A stretch of DNA of 64,000 nucleotides from Epiperipatus broadwayi (taxonomy: Eukaryota; Onychophora; Udeonychophora; Euonychophora; Peripatidae). Both the position numbers and the translations under genes were made by a program. The notes beneath the pieces are model-generated. The model saw only the letters and a program-made list of their open reading frames with translations. It did no database searches and was not told the DNA's origin. Within the stretch, counting starts at the first letter, position 1; each line of letters opens with the position of its first letter. Shown in pieces: positions 1 through 11,150 of this stretch. The stretch covers positions 19,093,611-19,157,610 of the forward strand of contig JAQFVV010000001.1 in NCBI GenBank assembly GCA_028023455.1. Direction: 5' to 3'.

Positions 1-245
1 TGAGCACAACAGCATTAGAAATTATTTTGAAAAAATTATGGATATTTCTCAAATTTTGAAAAACTAAAAAAAAAAAACCATTTATGAAGATTATGTTATT
101 GAAATGGGATGGAGCAGGATGTAGGAAAACTTAGGGTGGGGAATGGAAAGGGAATGGAAAGTGACTAGCTCTGGGCATAGTTGGTGAGAGATTCCTGACT
201 CCATATAAGGAGAAGTCACAGTGCATCACATCACATACTATTTTG
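1..245 (+). mobile_element. 3' end of a non-LTR retrotransposon (LINE family A, copy 1)
   Basis: From about 85 the sequence matches the 3' ends of two longer copies at 15.85-15.98 kb and 47.6-47.8 kb. Shared blocks are the end of the coding region (encoding a W-K-W-D-G-A stretch, 'gaaatgggatggagca'), then 'agattcctgact' and 'gtgcatcacatcaca'. The copy is truncated at the 5' side; bases 1-84 before it are unassigned. The three copies stop at about the same point, which marks the element's 3' terminus near 'gcatcacatc' without a poly-A tail. Only untranslated tail and a few codons remain, so nothing is encoded. Confidence 0.7.
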
Positions 246-1040
246 CAATCATGTGATATTTAATGGTTTAACATCTAAACATTTAAATAATGATTGATAT
301 TTTAGCCTGAATAACAAATTCTCAGATATATGTAATATGATGATAATATTTTGTCTATATCTTATGCATGATATATTTTAAGTTGAGAAATCTTTTATAT
401 ATGTTTGATTATGAATGCAATGCGTATAGCATATGTGTGTACTTAGATATATGTAAATTATATTTAAGTTTGTGAGTTATAATGTTTATTGAAATTAAAA
501 GTATATATGGGTAAATAAATACTCAATAATAACAACTAATCAAAATAAACTATGATTAAAAGTATTATGTTTTTATTTTATACATGTAGCTAATTTTATC
601 TCCTACCACCATTTTTTATTAAACTAATTCTTCTTTCATAACAAGTTATCGTCCAACTGCTTATAGCAGATAAAAATAAAAGCAATTCCAATTACTTTTT
701 GAATTCTTATTAACATGAAAAATATCAACCATGGCATTTACAAGGTTCAATATTTTATAACAGAGATTTTATTAATTTTTTTGTTGTCGTTAAATGTAAC
801 GAAATCTAGGCTCAACTTATACAATTTTTTTTTCATATATTTATAGTCTTCTGTTTAAGTAGAGTTGTGGCAAAATAAAATTAGTTTGTTATAAATTTAT
901 TATTAAACATTGTCTTTCATATAATTAATTTAATGAAAGTATTTATAGAGAAAAAATTTATGCAAAATTTAAAAAAAAAAAAATTAACATTTTTTTTTAT
1001 TAGAAAAAAATAAAAATAATTATTTTCATAAGTTTAAATA
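246..1040. other. AT-rich spacer
   Basis: No coding pattern is visible. Around 970-1010 a run of A is followed by a run of T. The segment near 640-770 weakly resembles the degenerate ~300-bp repeat units seen at 2.9-4.1 kb, for example the 'ccaactgcttatagca' block compared with 'caactgtctatagca' near 3929. Confidence 0.4.
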
Positions 1041-2490
1041 TGATAATATATTGGACTACTTTCGTCATTTTTTATTAAATGTTGAATATCTAGAAAATTT
1101 TAAACTTTATTTAAAATCTTCCAAATACAAGCAACTGTTATTAATAACACACAAATAAACCTGTATTATGTATTTATGTATTATTAACAGTTAATATAAT
1201 AAAGTCACATCACATGACTTAATTTGATAAGCTTGTAATTATAAGCTCAAATAAAGAGCATGCTAATAGTTCTAACAAGCTTTATCAATAAATGCCACAA
1301 GAGAAAACATTTAACATCTCTATCTAGAAATTATCCCCTGCCCCAGATCAGTTTCTAGCTATTGGCTTTCCTCAGTGAGATGCTAGAATATGTGAGACAC
1401 CAGATCCAAATTACCAATTCAAAATCAGCACTTATCTGATAGTTAACTTTTAAGTAGAAAATCTGAAATTTTCAGACACCTATATGTCTTCAAATCCAGC
1501 TTTCTAATTTAAATAACCATATGTTGCTGAGAAATCTTCAGCCATACCATATATTAATAGCTTTAGCAATATAACATCACTTAAGACTTAAAAGCAAAAC
1601 TATAATAGTAAATAAAATAAAGTCATACATCATTTGATTTAATTTGATAAGCTTTTAAATATAAACTAAAATAAAGAGCATGCTAATAACTCTAACAAGC
1701 TTTATCGATAAATGCCACAAGATAAAGCATTTAAAATGTCTACCTAGAAATTATCCCTAGACCAGTTTCTATAGCTATTGACTTTCCTCAATGAGGCACT
1801 AGGATATTTCAGACTCTAGATCCAAATTACGAACTCAAATCAAGCACTTATCTGATAGTTAACTTTTAAGTAGAAAATCTGAAATTTTCAGATAGCTATA
1901 TATCTTCAAGTCCAGCTAACTAACTTAAATAGCTATATGGGGTTGAGAAATCTTCAGTCAGATGATATATTAATTAGTTTATAATTACAAGCTTATCAAA
2001 TTAAGTCACATGATGTATGACTTTATTTTTATTTACTATTATTGTTTTGCTTTTAAGTCTTAAGAAATTTTATATTGCTAAGGCTATTAATATATGGTAT
2101 AGCTGAAGATTTCTCAGCCCCAATATAGCTATTTAAGTTAGATAGCTGGATTTGAAGACATATAGGTGTTTGAAAATTTCATATTTTTTTACTCAAAAGT
2201 TAACTATCAGATAAGTGCTGGCTTTGAGTTGATAATTTGTGTCTAGTGTCTGAAATATCTTAGCACTTTACTGCAATAGCTAAAAACCAAACAGGGGTTG
2301 GGTATAATTTTTAAATAGAGATTTTAAATGCTTTCTTTTGCGGCATTTATTGATAAAGTTTGTTAGAGCTATTAGTATACTCTTTATTTTAGATTACTGG
2401 CAGTTGTTTGTACTTGGAAAAGTTTAAATAAAATTTAAAATTTTCTAGATATTCAACATTTAATAATAGATGATTAAAATAATCCAACAT
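1041..2490. repeat. Composite palindromic repeat: two direct modules plus one inverted module inside inverted termini
   Basis: The outer ends are inverted copies of each other: 'gttgaatatctagaaaattt' near 1081 pairs with its reverse complement near 2435. Inside are three copies of a ~400-bp module. Copies 1 (about 1200) and 2 (about 1620) run forward, each starting with 'aatttgataagctt' and 419 bp apart. Copy 3 (about 1980-2385) is inverted. The shared interior includes a 'cagcacttatctgatagtta' block. No transposase frame is seen. It may be a non-autonomous transposon with nested duplication, and transcription across it would give a long hairpin. A fragment of the module also occurs at 30.72-30.85 kb and a terminal-like piece at 5.02-5.09 kb. 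Confidence 0.8.
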
Positions 2491-2899
2491 ATTGTCACAT
2501 CTAAAATACCACCATCACAAATTTTCAGGCAAATAATAAGTTTAGATATATATTTTTAATTAACATACACAAATTTAATTTTTATAATTATATTATGGAT
2601 TAATTTATAAAAATAAATTTAAAATTGAAATAATAGCTATATAAATACATAAGAACACATTTCTTTTCTTTTGGTATAACATAATTAATATCCAAAATGT
2701 TAAAAGTCAATGGCTAGGTTTTGTGCTTTACTTCTTAATTATTTCTTCCATCTTCAGAGAAAAATGAAAACTAAACTATAAAATGATTAGAGTAAAACAG
2801 AATCATTAAATGCAACATTTTTCTAAAATTCTTTGATTTTGGTCAATCTAATGCCACAACATATGATTATATGATGATTTTTCATGGGATAAGAGTATC

Positions 2900-4130
2900 A
2901 CTCTACGATGTCATATCCCAATCTTATAAAAAAATTAAGGCTGAATCTAGTTATTTTTAAATATTCTTCATAATATAAAATCTCAAAGTATTCATTTTAA
3001 TTCCCTTGTAATCTTGTAATTATAATAGACAAGAAAATATCACATGATTCCACCACATGACTTCCTCCTTATTAATAACAGCATATATTTAAAATTTAAT
3101 AATATCTAGATCAGGAGTGTCCAACAAGTCGATCATGATCTACTGGTCGATCGCAAAGCCATTTTTGATTGATCACGAGGCCAATCTGGGAAGAGCTATC
3201 CGGTAACGAGTGAAACAAATTAAGTCAAGATTTTCAAGGTTTTTTTTGTTATTTTTGTCTTTGCTCTAATTTTTTTTTGAATTCTGGATAGGTGAAGTCC
3301 ACTAAGCCATATCATTATTGAAAATAATATTTTTAATCTTGATTTAATGTAGCTAATTTGAATTAATAAATATTGTTAATAAATACTCATGTTGCTTTAA
3401 TTTCCCCATACATGAGTTTTTGGTCCGTTAAATAATTGTTGTTTTTTACTAGGTAGATATATAAAAATAGTATGTATTTCACACTTCCCTCCACTTAGAC
3501 TACGCTGTTGACAACAAATCGATCGCAACACATTTTTAAAATAAAAAGTAGATCTTATGAACACAAAAGTTGGTCATCCCTGATCTAGATGATAATATTT
3601 CCTAATGCCATCTTTTATTAATTTAATAAAATGTCTAGGAATGAAGACTGACTAATATTTTAATTCTTATAAAAATATAAGTCCTCACAAGCTTCAACAT
3701 TGCATAATAGAGATGGTATGAAAGTCTGAGAATATTTGACTTAAATAGTCTTCCTAATATAGAATCTTAAAACATTCATTCTAATACCCATGAATTTCTA
3801 ATTCATTATACATTTATAACAAGATATTAACAATAGTATTTATCTGACATAATATTTAAGAACAAATATTATATCTTAGTAATATATTTTACTAACTTAA
3901 TCAACTATCTTGCAGTACATTATCATTCAACTGTCTATAGCAAATGAAACTGGAATTCAATTCTCAATGTTCTCTGGGTATGTAGTAAGTATAGATAATT
4001 ATTCTTGTAAGCTTCAACATTATTTAAAGCATATATTTTAAGACACAAGGAAAAATCATCTTTTCCTCGATATTATTACATATAAAATAAAAAGGAACAA
4101 GAAATTAACAAGATATTAAAAGTAATATTT
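2900..4130. repeat. Degenerate ~300-bp tandem array interrupted by a hAT element
   Basis: Related blocks occur near 2970 ('aaagtattcattttaatt') and 3765 ('aaaacattcattctaata'). Removing the 471-bp insertion plus its 8-bp duplication leaves a spacing of about 306 bp. Another marker, 'aagcttcaacatt', occurs at about 3689 and 4010, ~320 bp apart. Copies are diverged and boundaries are approximate. No coding potential is seen. Confidence 0.5.
3104..3590. mobile_element. Non-autonomous hAT-type DNA transposon (MITE) with 8-bp target duplication
   Basis: The element runs 3112-3582 (471 bp). Its terminal inverted repeats are CAGGAGTGTCCAAC at the left and GTTGGTCATCCCTG at the right, matching at 12 of 14 positions. 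It is flanked by a perfect 8-bp direct repeat, ATCTAGAT, at 3104-3111 and 3583-3590. Eight-bp duplications and CAG...CTG termini are the hallmarks of hAT elements. Subterminal GATC-rich motifs (GTCGATC, GGTCGATCG) lie inside both ends, the kind of sites hAT transposases bind. The interior has no transposase frame, so it must have moved using an enzyme supplied elsewhere. The intact duplication suggests it is younger than the array it interrupts. Confidence 0.92.
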
Positions 4131-5018
4131 GAGATAATATTTTGTGATGATTTCTTAAGACTAAATAGGCTTGGGCTTTAATAACAATTTCATGAAGTAT
4201 TACAGAAGCTTGTTGAACAACATTTCCCATACTTGTAATGTTTACAAGAACTCAAAAAGGAGTTAAAATTGATTCCATTTTTGTCTGTTTTATGTGATTA
4301 GATGATGACATATTATGAGATATTTGATTAATTTAATAAAGGATGTCACTAAAAGTTCTAAAGATATCAGACTTGTAGCTCATTTAAAATCATTTAACTA
4401 TATTCTCACTCAAGATAATAAAACATTATTGAAAAAAGTTTAATATCTGAAGTTAAATAACTTGTATATATTTAAATTCTTTCTTTTTAGTCAATGCATT
4501 TCTTATCTCAATTCTACCATATCCCAACTATCCATTAGCACAATAAGTAAGACAAATCTCTCTCACTATGCATGCTTCATTTTTCAGGTGAGATAAATAT
4601 CAACATTTAAATACACAAAGCAAATGCAATTATCAAATTTAATATTACACGTCAGCTTTAATAACAATTCATTTTTATAAAAAGCCATAAAATACAGGTG
4701 TTTGATCAAATTCAAAATCAAACACCCTATCAATCATTAAAAAAGTTTATAGCAATTCCAATCTGAAAAATGTATTATTTTTTGTTTATTTTTTTTTTTA
4801 GATAGTTATAATTTTTATTTCTAAACCCTATTGTATCTAATATGAGATTTATATCTAATTATAAAACCTATTACAAATAATTCTAATTTTATGTAATGCA
4901 ATTTTAAATTTATGCTGTATTATATGTATAGAAAACAAAAATACAGATTTTCTTGATTTTGAACAAGTTGTGCATATACTAACCTATGTGTAATTATTAA
5001 CAGTTAAATATAATTGGA
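3591..5018. other. AT-rich DNA, partly degenerate tandem array
   Basis: The first part belongs to the ~300-bp array. From about 4130 no repeat unit, exon or RNA gene could be recognised. I looked on the minus strand for the next otopetrin exon (a Tyr/Leu-rich membrane segment after an acceptor site) and did not find it. Confidence 0.4.
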
Positions 5019-5095
5019 ATATTTAAATAAAATTAAATTTTTCTAGACATTCAATACTTAATATTAGATGATGGAAATAGCCCAATATATAAAAA
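5019..5095. repeat. Isolated end of the composite palindromic repeat family
   Basis: About 75 bp match the right end of the 1041-2490 repeat. The run is 'tttaaataaaat', then 'tctaga(c/t)attcaa', then 'agatgat', then 'aa(t)cc(c)aa(c/t)at'. No second arm is seen nearby, so this is probably a truncated copy in the otopetrin intron or downstream region. Confidence 0.5.
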
Positions 5096-5201
5096 ATAAA
5101 CTTATACAATATGAGATATTTAATGATTGTTTTATCTTTTACATATTTATATATATGTACATAAATTACTGACATTATTTAAAAAATAAATTGATACTTA
5201 C

Positions 5202-5313
5202 CTCATAAAAAAGTGGAGGTATGTCAGAAATTACTTCAGATAATGGAAAAGCTACTCCCATAACAACAAGTAATTTGGCATATAGTGAACTTAATATTTT
5301 AACCAAGCTTACA
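5202..5313 (-). CDS. Otop-like: Otopetrin-family proton channel, internal exon with first conserved membrane segment
   Basis: On the minus strand a polypyrimidine tract ending in TAG precedes the exon and GAG|GTAAGT follows it. The 112-nt exon encodes 37 full codons containing LYAKLLVVMGVAFPLSEV, then I-S-D-I-P-P-L-F-Y-E. This hydrophobic helix with its K-L-L-V-V start and P-L-S-E-V-I-S end is a conserved early transmembrane segment of otopetrins, proton-selective plasma-membrane channels, judged from memory of the family. The first base completes an Asn codon begun by the two last bases of the exon at 7167-7631, so the phases agree. It ends in phase 0, where the family usually continues with a Tyr/Leu-rich second helix. 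That next exon is not visible in 1-5200 and probably lies beyond the window. Confidence 0.8.
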
Positions 5314-7166
5314 CTAAAAAAAGAAATAAGGATTTGTTTATTTTAAATATTTTACAGGCTGATCTTTATTTTTTAAAATATAATATATATATATATAATC
5401 AAGTGAGGATCTGCCTGGTATATATTTATTATTCAGGCATTAATAGATCAATTTTGATTTTTTTCCTATGTATAGCTAGTGAATTATGAAGCTTAGAGTT
5501 TTGCTTGGATGAAGATGTTATGCAGTGAAATCCTGGTTTGGCAATTTTTTGAAGTTTATTACTGTATTAATTATTTATTTTTATATATTTTTGTAGAATA
5601 TAGTTTTTACATTTTAGTACAGCTTATATATTTTTAATTGTATATATATTATTTTCATGCAATAAAAATATAATAGTCAAATAGCTAACATTTCAGTCAA
5701 TAACAAATACTTTCCTCAGAGCTTTTTTTTTCTCAAATCATAAGAATGTGTGTGGGAAAGTTTCAAATCGTTATTTTTTTCCTTTGTTATTTTCTCCTCC
5801 TTTTCAAATTCTATTGGTTAAGAATGAAAAGAAAATAACAAAGGGAAAAATAATTATTTTAAATCTCACCACACCATTTTCATGATTTGAGAAACTAAAG
5901 ATTAGCCTTTCAAGCTAACGTACATGCGCTTTTTTTACTAATGTTAATAATAATAAATGAATACTTTCATTTCCAACACAAGATAAAGTCTTTGTGAATG
6001 AATAAATGAATCCACTTATTCATTCAACCCAAATGCTTATATATGGGTAAATCTTAAGTACTGAATGTGAAAGTGTGAGGATAAATCAATCACTTTAAAT
6101 TACTGTTTACTATGTCTGAATGAATGACATCAACGAAATTATCTAGAATTTATGAAACATCACTCTTAAATGAAACTAAACATATGTAAAATAAACATAG
6201 CACTATATAAATAAATGCCTCATTTACATATGATTTGAGAAAGAAAAAGTTCTGAGGAAAGTACTTGTTATTGTACTGAAATGTCAACTATTATATTTTT
6301 ATTACATAGAAGCTCCAGGAAATAATGCTATGAATTATGAATTCTTCATTTATTTGTGAGAATATAAAATGTAACATATATATATATAATTATTGCAATA
6401 ATAAGTTTATAAAGTTCTCACTAAATTAATGCATTGTCATATATTGTCACATTTACTGTGTAAATGAAAAATGAATCCAATTTTCATTTATTATGTAATA
6501 GCAAATATAATGCTGATATTAATAAATATGATTATTCAATTATTATTCAAACAGACTCAGATTTATTGTAATCAGTTTATTAATTTAACTTAAAAAAGTA
6601 GTTACTTACATTTTATTAAAATTCTTGTAAATAAGTAATTTAATATCATATTTGAAAAGTTCAATTAATACAGATAACAATATATAATTTCTGGAATAAT
6701 AAATTTTTTAAGTACTGCCAAAGTCAATGCTTTGTCATTTATTGTCAGAATTATTGTCCAAATGAAAAATGAAATAAATTATATTTATGGTTCTGGTTCT
6801 TATAAATACAGCAAATTGTAGATTCAGATATAAGCAAATTCTTTTCATTATGAATAACAATTCAAATTAGTCATATTAAAAAGATTTTGTTTACATCTAA
6901 ACCCAATTGAACATTCATTTTAACTAACATCAGCTGTCAGGATTTGTTATCTTTATAAGAACGTGAACTACAAATAGAAATTAGATTCATTTTTCATTTG
7001 CACAATAATTCTTACAATAAATGGTAGTACATTTATTGAGCCATTCCTTAAAAATTTTATTCCATTATTATATATGGTTAGCATTGTATTAGTTGATATA
7101 TAAGAAATAATAAAATATTCAGTTAAAACCTACATAAAACTTATTAATAATAGTAACATTACTTAC
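5314..7166 (-). other. Intron of the otopetrin-like gene
   Basis: The 1.85-kb intron runs on the minus strand from donor GTAAGT (7161-7166) to the T-rich acceptor ending just above 5313. It carries the nested fold-back element at 5660-6305. The rest, including repeated 'tgtcatttattgtca'-like blocks near 6435 and 6735 (about 300 bp apart), shows no coding pattern. Confidence 0.75.
5660..6305. mobile_element. Fold-back MITE with a second hairpin nested in its left arm
   Basis: The outer arms are 5660-5742 and 6229-6305. They are inverted copies sharing 'aataaaaatataatag', 'acatttcagt', 'actttcctcag' and 'tctcaaatcata'. Within it a second hairpin runs 5729-5893: its arms share 'ttattttctcc'-like and 'cctttgttattttct' blocks and both end in 'tttctcaaatcat'/'atgatttgagaaa'. 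The nested hairpin reuses the same terminal motif, suggesting self-insertion of a related element. There is no coding frame. It lies in the otopetrin intron. Confidence 0.75.
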
Positions 7167-7631
7167 TTAGCACGTTCTTTTGAATTATCGGTTTGCTGTC
7201 TCATGCTTACAGATCTTAATAAACCAACATGAGAGGGACTATATTTTTCAGGTGACATACAATCTATTAATTCTTCATGAAGAATTGGTGAATCTGAAAT
7301 TTCTTTATCAGTACAAGGAAGTGGAAGTGGAGACTCTCTTTCTAAAAATGGCATTTCCATTTCTACAAAACCTGATTCTGGTGTCAAAAAATGCATATTT
7401 GGGCTTGTTGGAGTACATGGACTTTGTAAATTAGTTGATGATGTTAAATTAGAATCCTGCGATGATAAAGAAGGATGAGGTGAATGCTTCAAGCCATTCC
7501 TTAACATCATGATTTTGATATGAGAAGGCTTATGTTTCACATGTTTAGATTGCTGTCCTAAAGCCATTTGGCAATCACTAAGATATCGTGGTACCAATAC
7601 ACGACTCCCTGAATCATAATTTGCTTGCCAG
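7167..7631 (-). CDS. Otop-like: Otopetrin-like gene, exon coding the cytosolic N-terminal region
   Basis: The 465-nt exon lies between an acceptor (TTTTTTTGCAG|C) and a donor (GCTAA|GTAAGT) on the minus strand. It opens with the third base of a codon, carries 154 codons and leaves two bases (AA) that join the T of the next exon. The protein has no membrane segment. It is rich in Ser, Pro and Thr (around PSLSSQDSNLTSS and SPCTPTSP), has Lys/His-rich KHVKHKPSH, and ends near RSVSMRQQTDNSKERA just before the first helix. Such long low-complexity cytosolic N-termini are common in invertebrate otopetrins. Ser-rich stretches could be phosphorylation sites, which is inference. It does not contain the start codon: the frame is open into the acceptor, so at least one 5' exon lies at higher coordinates, not identified here. 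Confidence 0.75.
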
Positions 7632-8070
7632 CTGCAAAAAAAATATGTACTGTTAATATCACAAATGGCATGGCATAAATATCTAAAACTAATCAATCTA
7701 ATATCAAAATATTTTATCTAATAAAAGTGAGTACCTTTATTTAATCTATCATCTCTTTGAGTTAATGTAAGACTTATATTACTTCAATTCAAATTCAACA
7801 TTTAATATTATTGATATTATAAAATTATTTGATAATTTAGTGCACATATATATATATATATATGTTGATATGAAGATTTTCACAGGTTGCATATATAAAA
7901 GACATATTTTGCAGGTTCATCCATGTAAAAAAATTTTAATATTGATGTATCGACATTTCGACTTGATAACACAAGTCATCAATTGGGTAATAAAAGATAG
8001 AAAGATGGTTGTAGAGGCACTACAATCACTGACTTGAAAAAAAATGTTAAAGTTCCATCAATAGCAAAAA
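7632..8070. other. Probable upstream intron of the otopetrin-like gene
   Basis: AT-rich sequence with a short (TA)n tract at 7846-7862. Small open frames here lack coding character. Confidence 0.4.
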
Positions 8071-8077
8071 TGTTAAA

Positions 8078-8990
8078 TTAAGAATGTTTTTTAAAAAAAT
8101 CTTTCCAAATAGGAGGAAGTTTGCATGTATCATCTTGCTTATTGATACAATCTGGCTTTTTAAGTATCTCAATGGCTTCTCTAATTTTGCACTGGTAGAG
8201 ATTATCACATCTGGATATGATCCTGGTACTAGAAAAATCTATTTTATGACCTGAATCTATAGTATAGAGTGAGAGTGCTGATGATGATGAGTGTTGTTTA
8301 ACTGCATAAGCATGCTCATCTCTCCTAACACTGTTGTGACAATTACTCATACCTATGTAAGAAGCTTTACAATTTTCACATAAGATTTTGATAAACACCA
8401 TGAGATTCGAGAGGGATTGAATCCTTAGGCTTGGTTATTATATTGCTGATCTTTTGATGAGTAGAAAATGCTGTATCTATATTATGGTGTTTTAATATAC
8501 ATCCAATACTGTCTGTAGTTCCTTTTACATAGGAACACAAACCCTAATAGCTGATTTATCATCTTTTTGTTTCCTATTTTGTCCATTTTGAGCTTGAAAT
8601 ATGGTTTTTTTTTTATAAATGTATAATTATAACTACTTGCTAATAAAACACTATTAATATAATTTATTTCTTTTTTTAATATGTGACTTATTTGAAAGGT
8701 TAATTGCTCTATTTAAAAAAATTTTGGCTACAGAAAACTATCTGAGTTGGGTGATGATGAGAATGAAAATGTAAATATATGTCTGTGTGGGTATTCTTTC
8801 TGTAAATCGAAACAGATAAATTATTTGGTGTTCTGGTGACTAGAACATCAAAAAAAAGAGTTTTCCATCAGACTCTGTCTCCATTGTAAATTTAATATGA
8901 GGATGTATATTATTTAAATGTAAGAAAAAAATCATCTAATTTATTTTTTCCATGTTACTATATGACAAAAGTGCATTGGGTAAAAATCAG
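8078..8990 (-). mobile_element. Penelope-like retroelement remnant (RT C-terminus and GIY-YIG endonuclease)
   Basis: Minus strand. The 107-residue frame at 8078-8401 has the GIY-YIG endonuclease pattern of Penelope elements: a Cys pair (CENC), KASYIGMS, then R..EH. Upstream in a shifted frame the sequence reads YVKGTTDSIG..., then KPKDSIPLESHGVY, which is the linker preceding the endonuclease in this family. One base separates the two frames within the G-V-Y codons. Further upstream (8990-8700) the reading N-N-I-H-P-H-I-K-F-T-M-E and D-V-L-V-T-R, then Y-R-K-N-T-H-T-D, matches the C-terminal RT region. The element is broken by several frameshifts and is 5' truncated, or unrecognisable beyond about 9.0 kb. 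It sits upstream of the otopetrin exon in the same orientation. Confidence 0.85.
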
Positions 8991-11150
8991 TGCCATCAAA
9001 TGGTGGGGTTCAGTATGCATACCATTACTGAGAAATCATATATCGAGGATACATTTAATACTTATTACTAATAAGCCAAATTATTTGATGAATCATATAT
9101 CTGGGATTTTTTATCATAACTCTTATCCATGAATGCAACTAGTTTTTTTATCTGTAGAAGCACTTAAACAATTCTCCACATTCTCACAAACTATAATGTA
9201 TATTTCTACATTAACAAATCACACTTTTAAGACCATACCAGTTGCAATTAATTTTCTAATTGAATTACATATGTTGAAGAAATTTCCTTCACATGGTATA
9301 CTTTTGAATATGCCCTCCCATAAATTAAGCAACATATATTTTTTGCATAAGTTAATATTAGCAATATAAAAAAGACCATTTGTTTTGGTAGCATATTCTC
9401 TGGATGTTACTACCTACTGCTGTATTTCTATTTAGATTCCAAAATATTTGTATGCCACAATCCTGGTTTAAATTTTTGTTCAACCTTTTTTAGATTTTGT
9501 TTATAATAACCAAGATAAAATTGCCAGATTTGTTTGAATTTAAATGTATATATATTTTTTGCAATGCATATTCAGAGATATTTATTCAAATTCTGTACAT
9601 AACTTTTGCATCACTAAAGTTGCTAATTTTTCATAAATAATCTATTAATCTCACTGTTGCTATTTAAATACATTAAAATTTTTAATTCATATAATATTGC
9701 TACTCTCAAAAAAATATGAATATTTTAATGTTTTGTTTTTTATTTGATAACAAGTGGAATGTCTTAAGAAATAATCCAAGTGATTTAACACATAAGTGAT
9801 CTTAAGTGTTTTCCTAGGAGCATAATAGCTAAGACATGCTATTCCATTATTTTTGCTAACCATGTGATTACATAATCCTTAAAATTATAGTTGTTTTATA
9901 CATTTTTATTTTGATGAAGTTTTGTATTTATTGACTATGATTAATTATGATATTTATTAATTGATAATAATTGTACTTTTATTACATTCAACATATTCAA
10001 TTGTCTAACTTACTTCACATTTTTCATTATATATTAATAAGAATATCATTATTAATAATAATTTTTATATAAAAAATAATCGCAGTTCTTACTTATAATA
10101 AGTGAATAAATAAAAAAGTTTTAATCATTTACTTTATTTTATCACTTTCATATAATGTTTTCTTGATTTTTTAATTCTTTTAGAGTAGAATTTATTATAT
10201 AAATATTTTAAGAAGTTGACTTTACCTTATCCATTGTGTAATTAAAAGTAAGCATCACTAATTTTTTGACATAAAATACTATTGATTTATCTATAAGTAT
10301 GCATACATTATATTCAATTTTTTTATATTGAATAAAATTAAAATAATCAGTAGTATAATATTGATCATCAAAAATATACATTAACCAAAAGCACAAAAGT
10401 GCAAATAATAAATTAAATAACTGAGTGGTTTGAAGGTTAGATCATGTGACGTTCAGTCACTAAAAGTGGCATTTTGAGATTTATTGCATAAACTTTCATG
10501 CTTATTATTATATTACTATAGATAACACTTTAGAGTCATAATTTTTTAGCATAGTATCCTCCTCTAATATGAATGTTTTTTTGTATTTGTGCATGTGGCT
10601 ATTTAGTAACTAATTCATTCATATATTTATTTAAATATACTTTTAGCATATGTTTATTATATATATGCAGATATAAAAAATATAGTAAATAGTTAAATAA
10701 TTATATATTTTATTTGATATAATTTAAATATAAAACATATTGTATTATTCTCTTCAATATGTTTCATTTTCAACATTTTAAAAAATCAGAAACTATAAAT
10801 ATAAACAACTTTTTATTCAATTTACAAATAATAAACAATGAATATCTTGAAATAAAAATAATATTTTCTTTTTATATCAAATTGTAACATTAAAAACGTG
10901 GATGGCTTGAATATTGTTATATGCTGTTAACTTAAAACTTTTAGAAAACTTCTTTTAATCATACAGGGCAGTACAAAAATAAAAGTAAAAACATAAAACA
11001 ATATAAAGTATTGGAAACCAATCATAGATCACAGTAAAACTGAATATGTATTAATGTGAAGAAGAAAAATGCATATTTTTATTTATTTTATAATTTAAAC
11101 GCCTTGTCCAATTTTTTTCTCTTTTTTTTTTCATATTATTATATTAAAAA
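8991..11150. other. AT-rich DNA without recognised genes
   Basis: Up to about 9.6 kb this may hold the decayed 5' part of the Penelope-like element, but no RT core motif could be read. Beyond that there are poly-A/T stretches and no coding pattern. Near 10420 'gagtggtttgaaggttaga' slightly resembles a tRNA D-arm, but no downstream B box was found. Confidence 0.35.

Noticed and set aside
1-5200. Next otopetrin exon on the minus strand
   Set aside because: No acceptor followed by a Tyr/Leu-rich membrane segment was found by eye, so it probably lies outside the window.
10400-10500. tRNA-like segment 'gagtggtttgaaggttaga'
   Set aside because: No B box at the right distance and no foldable cloverleaf.
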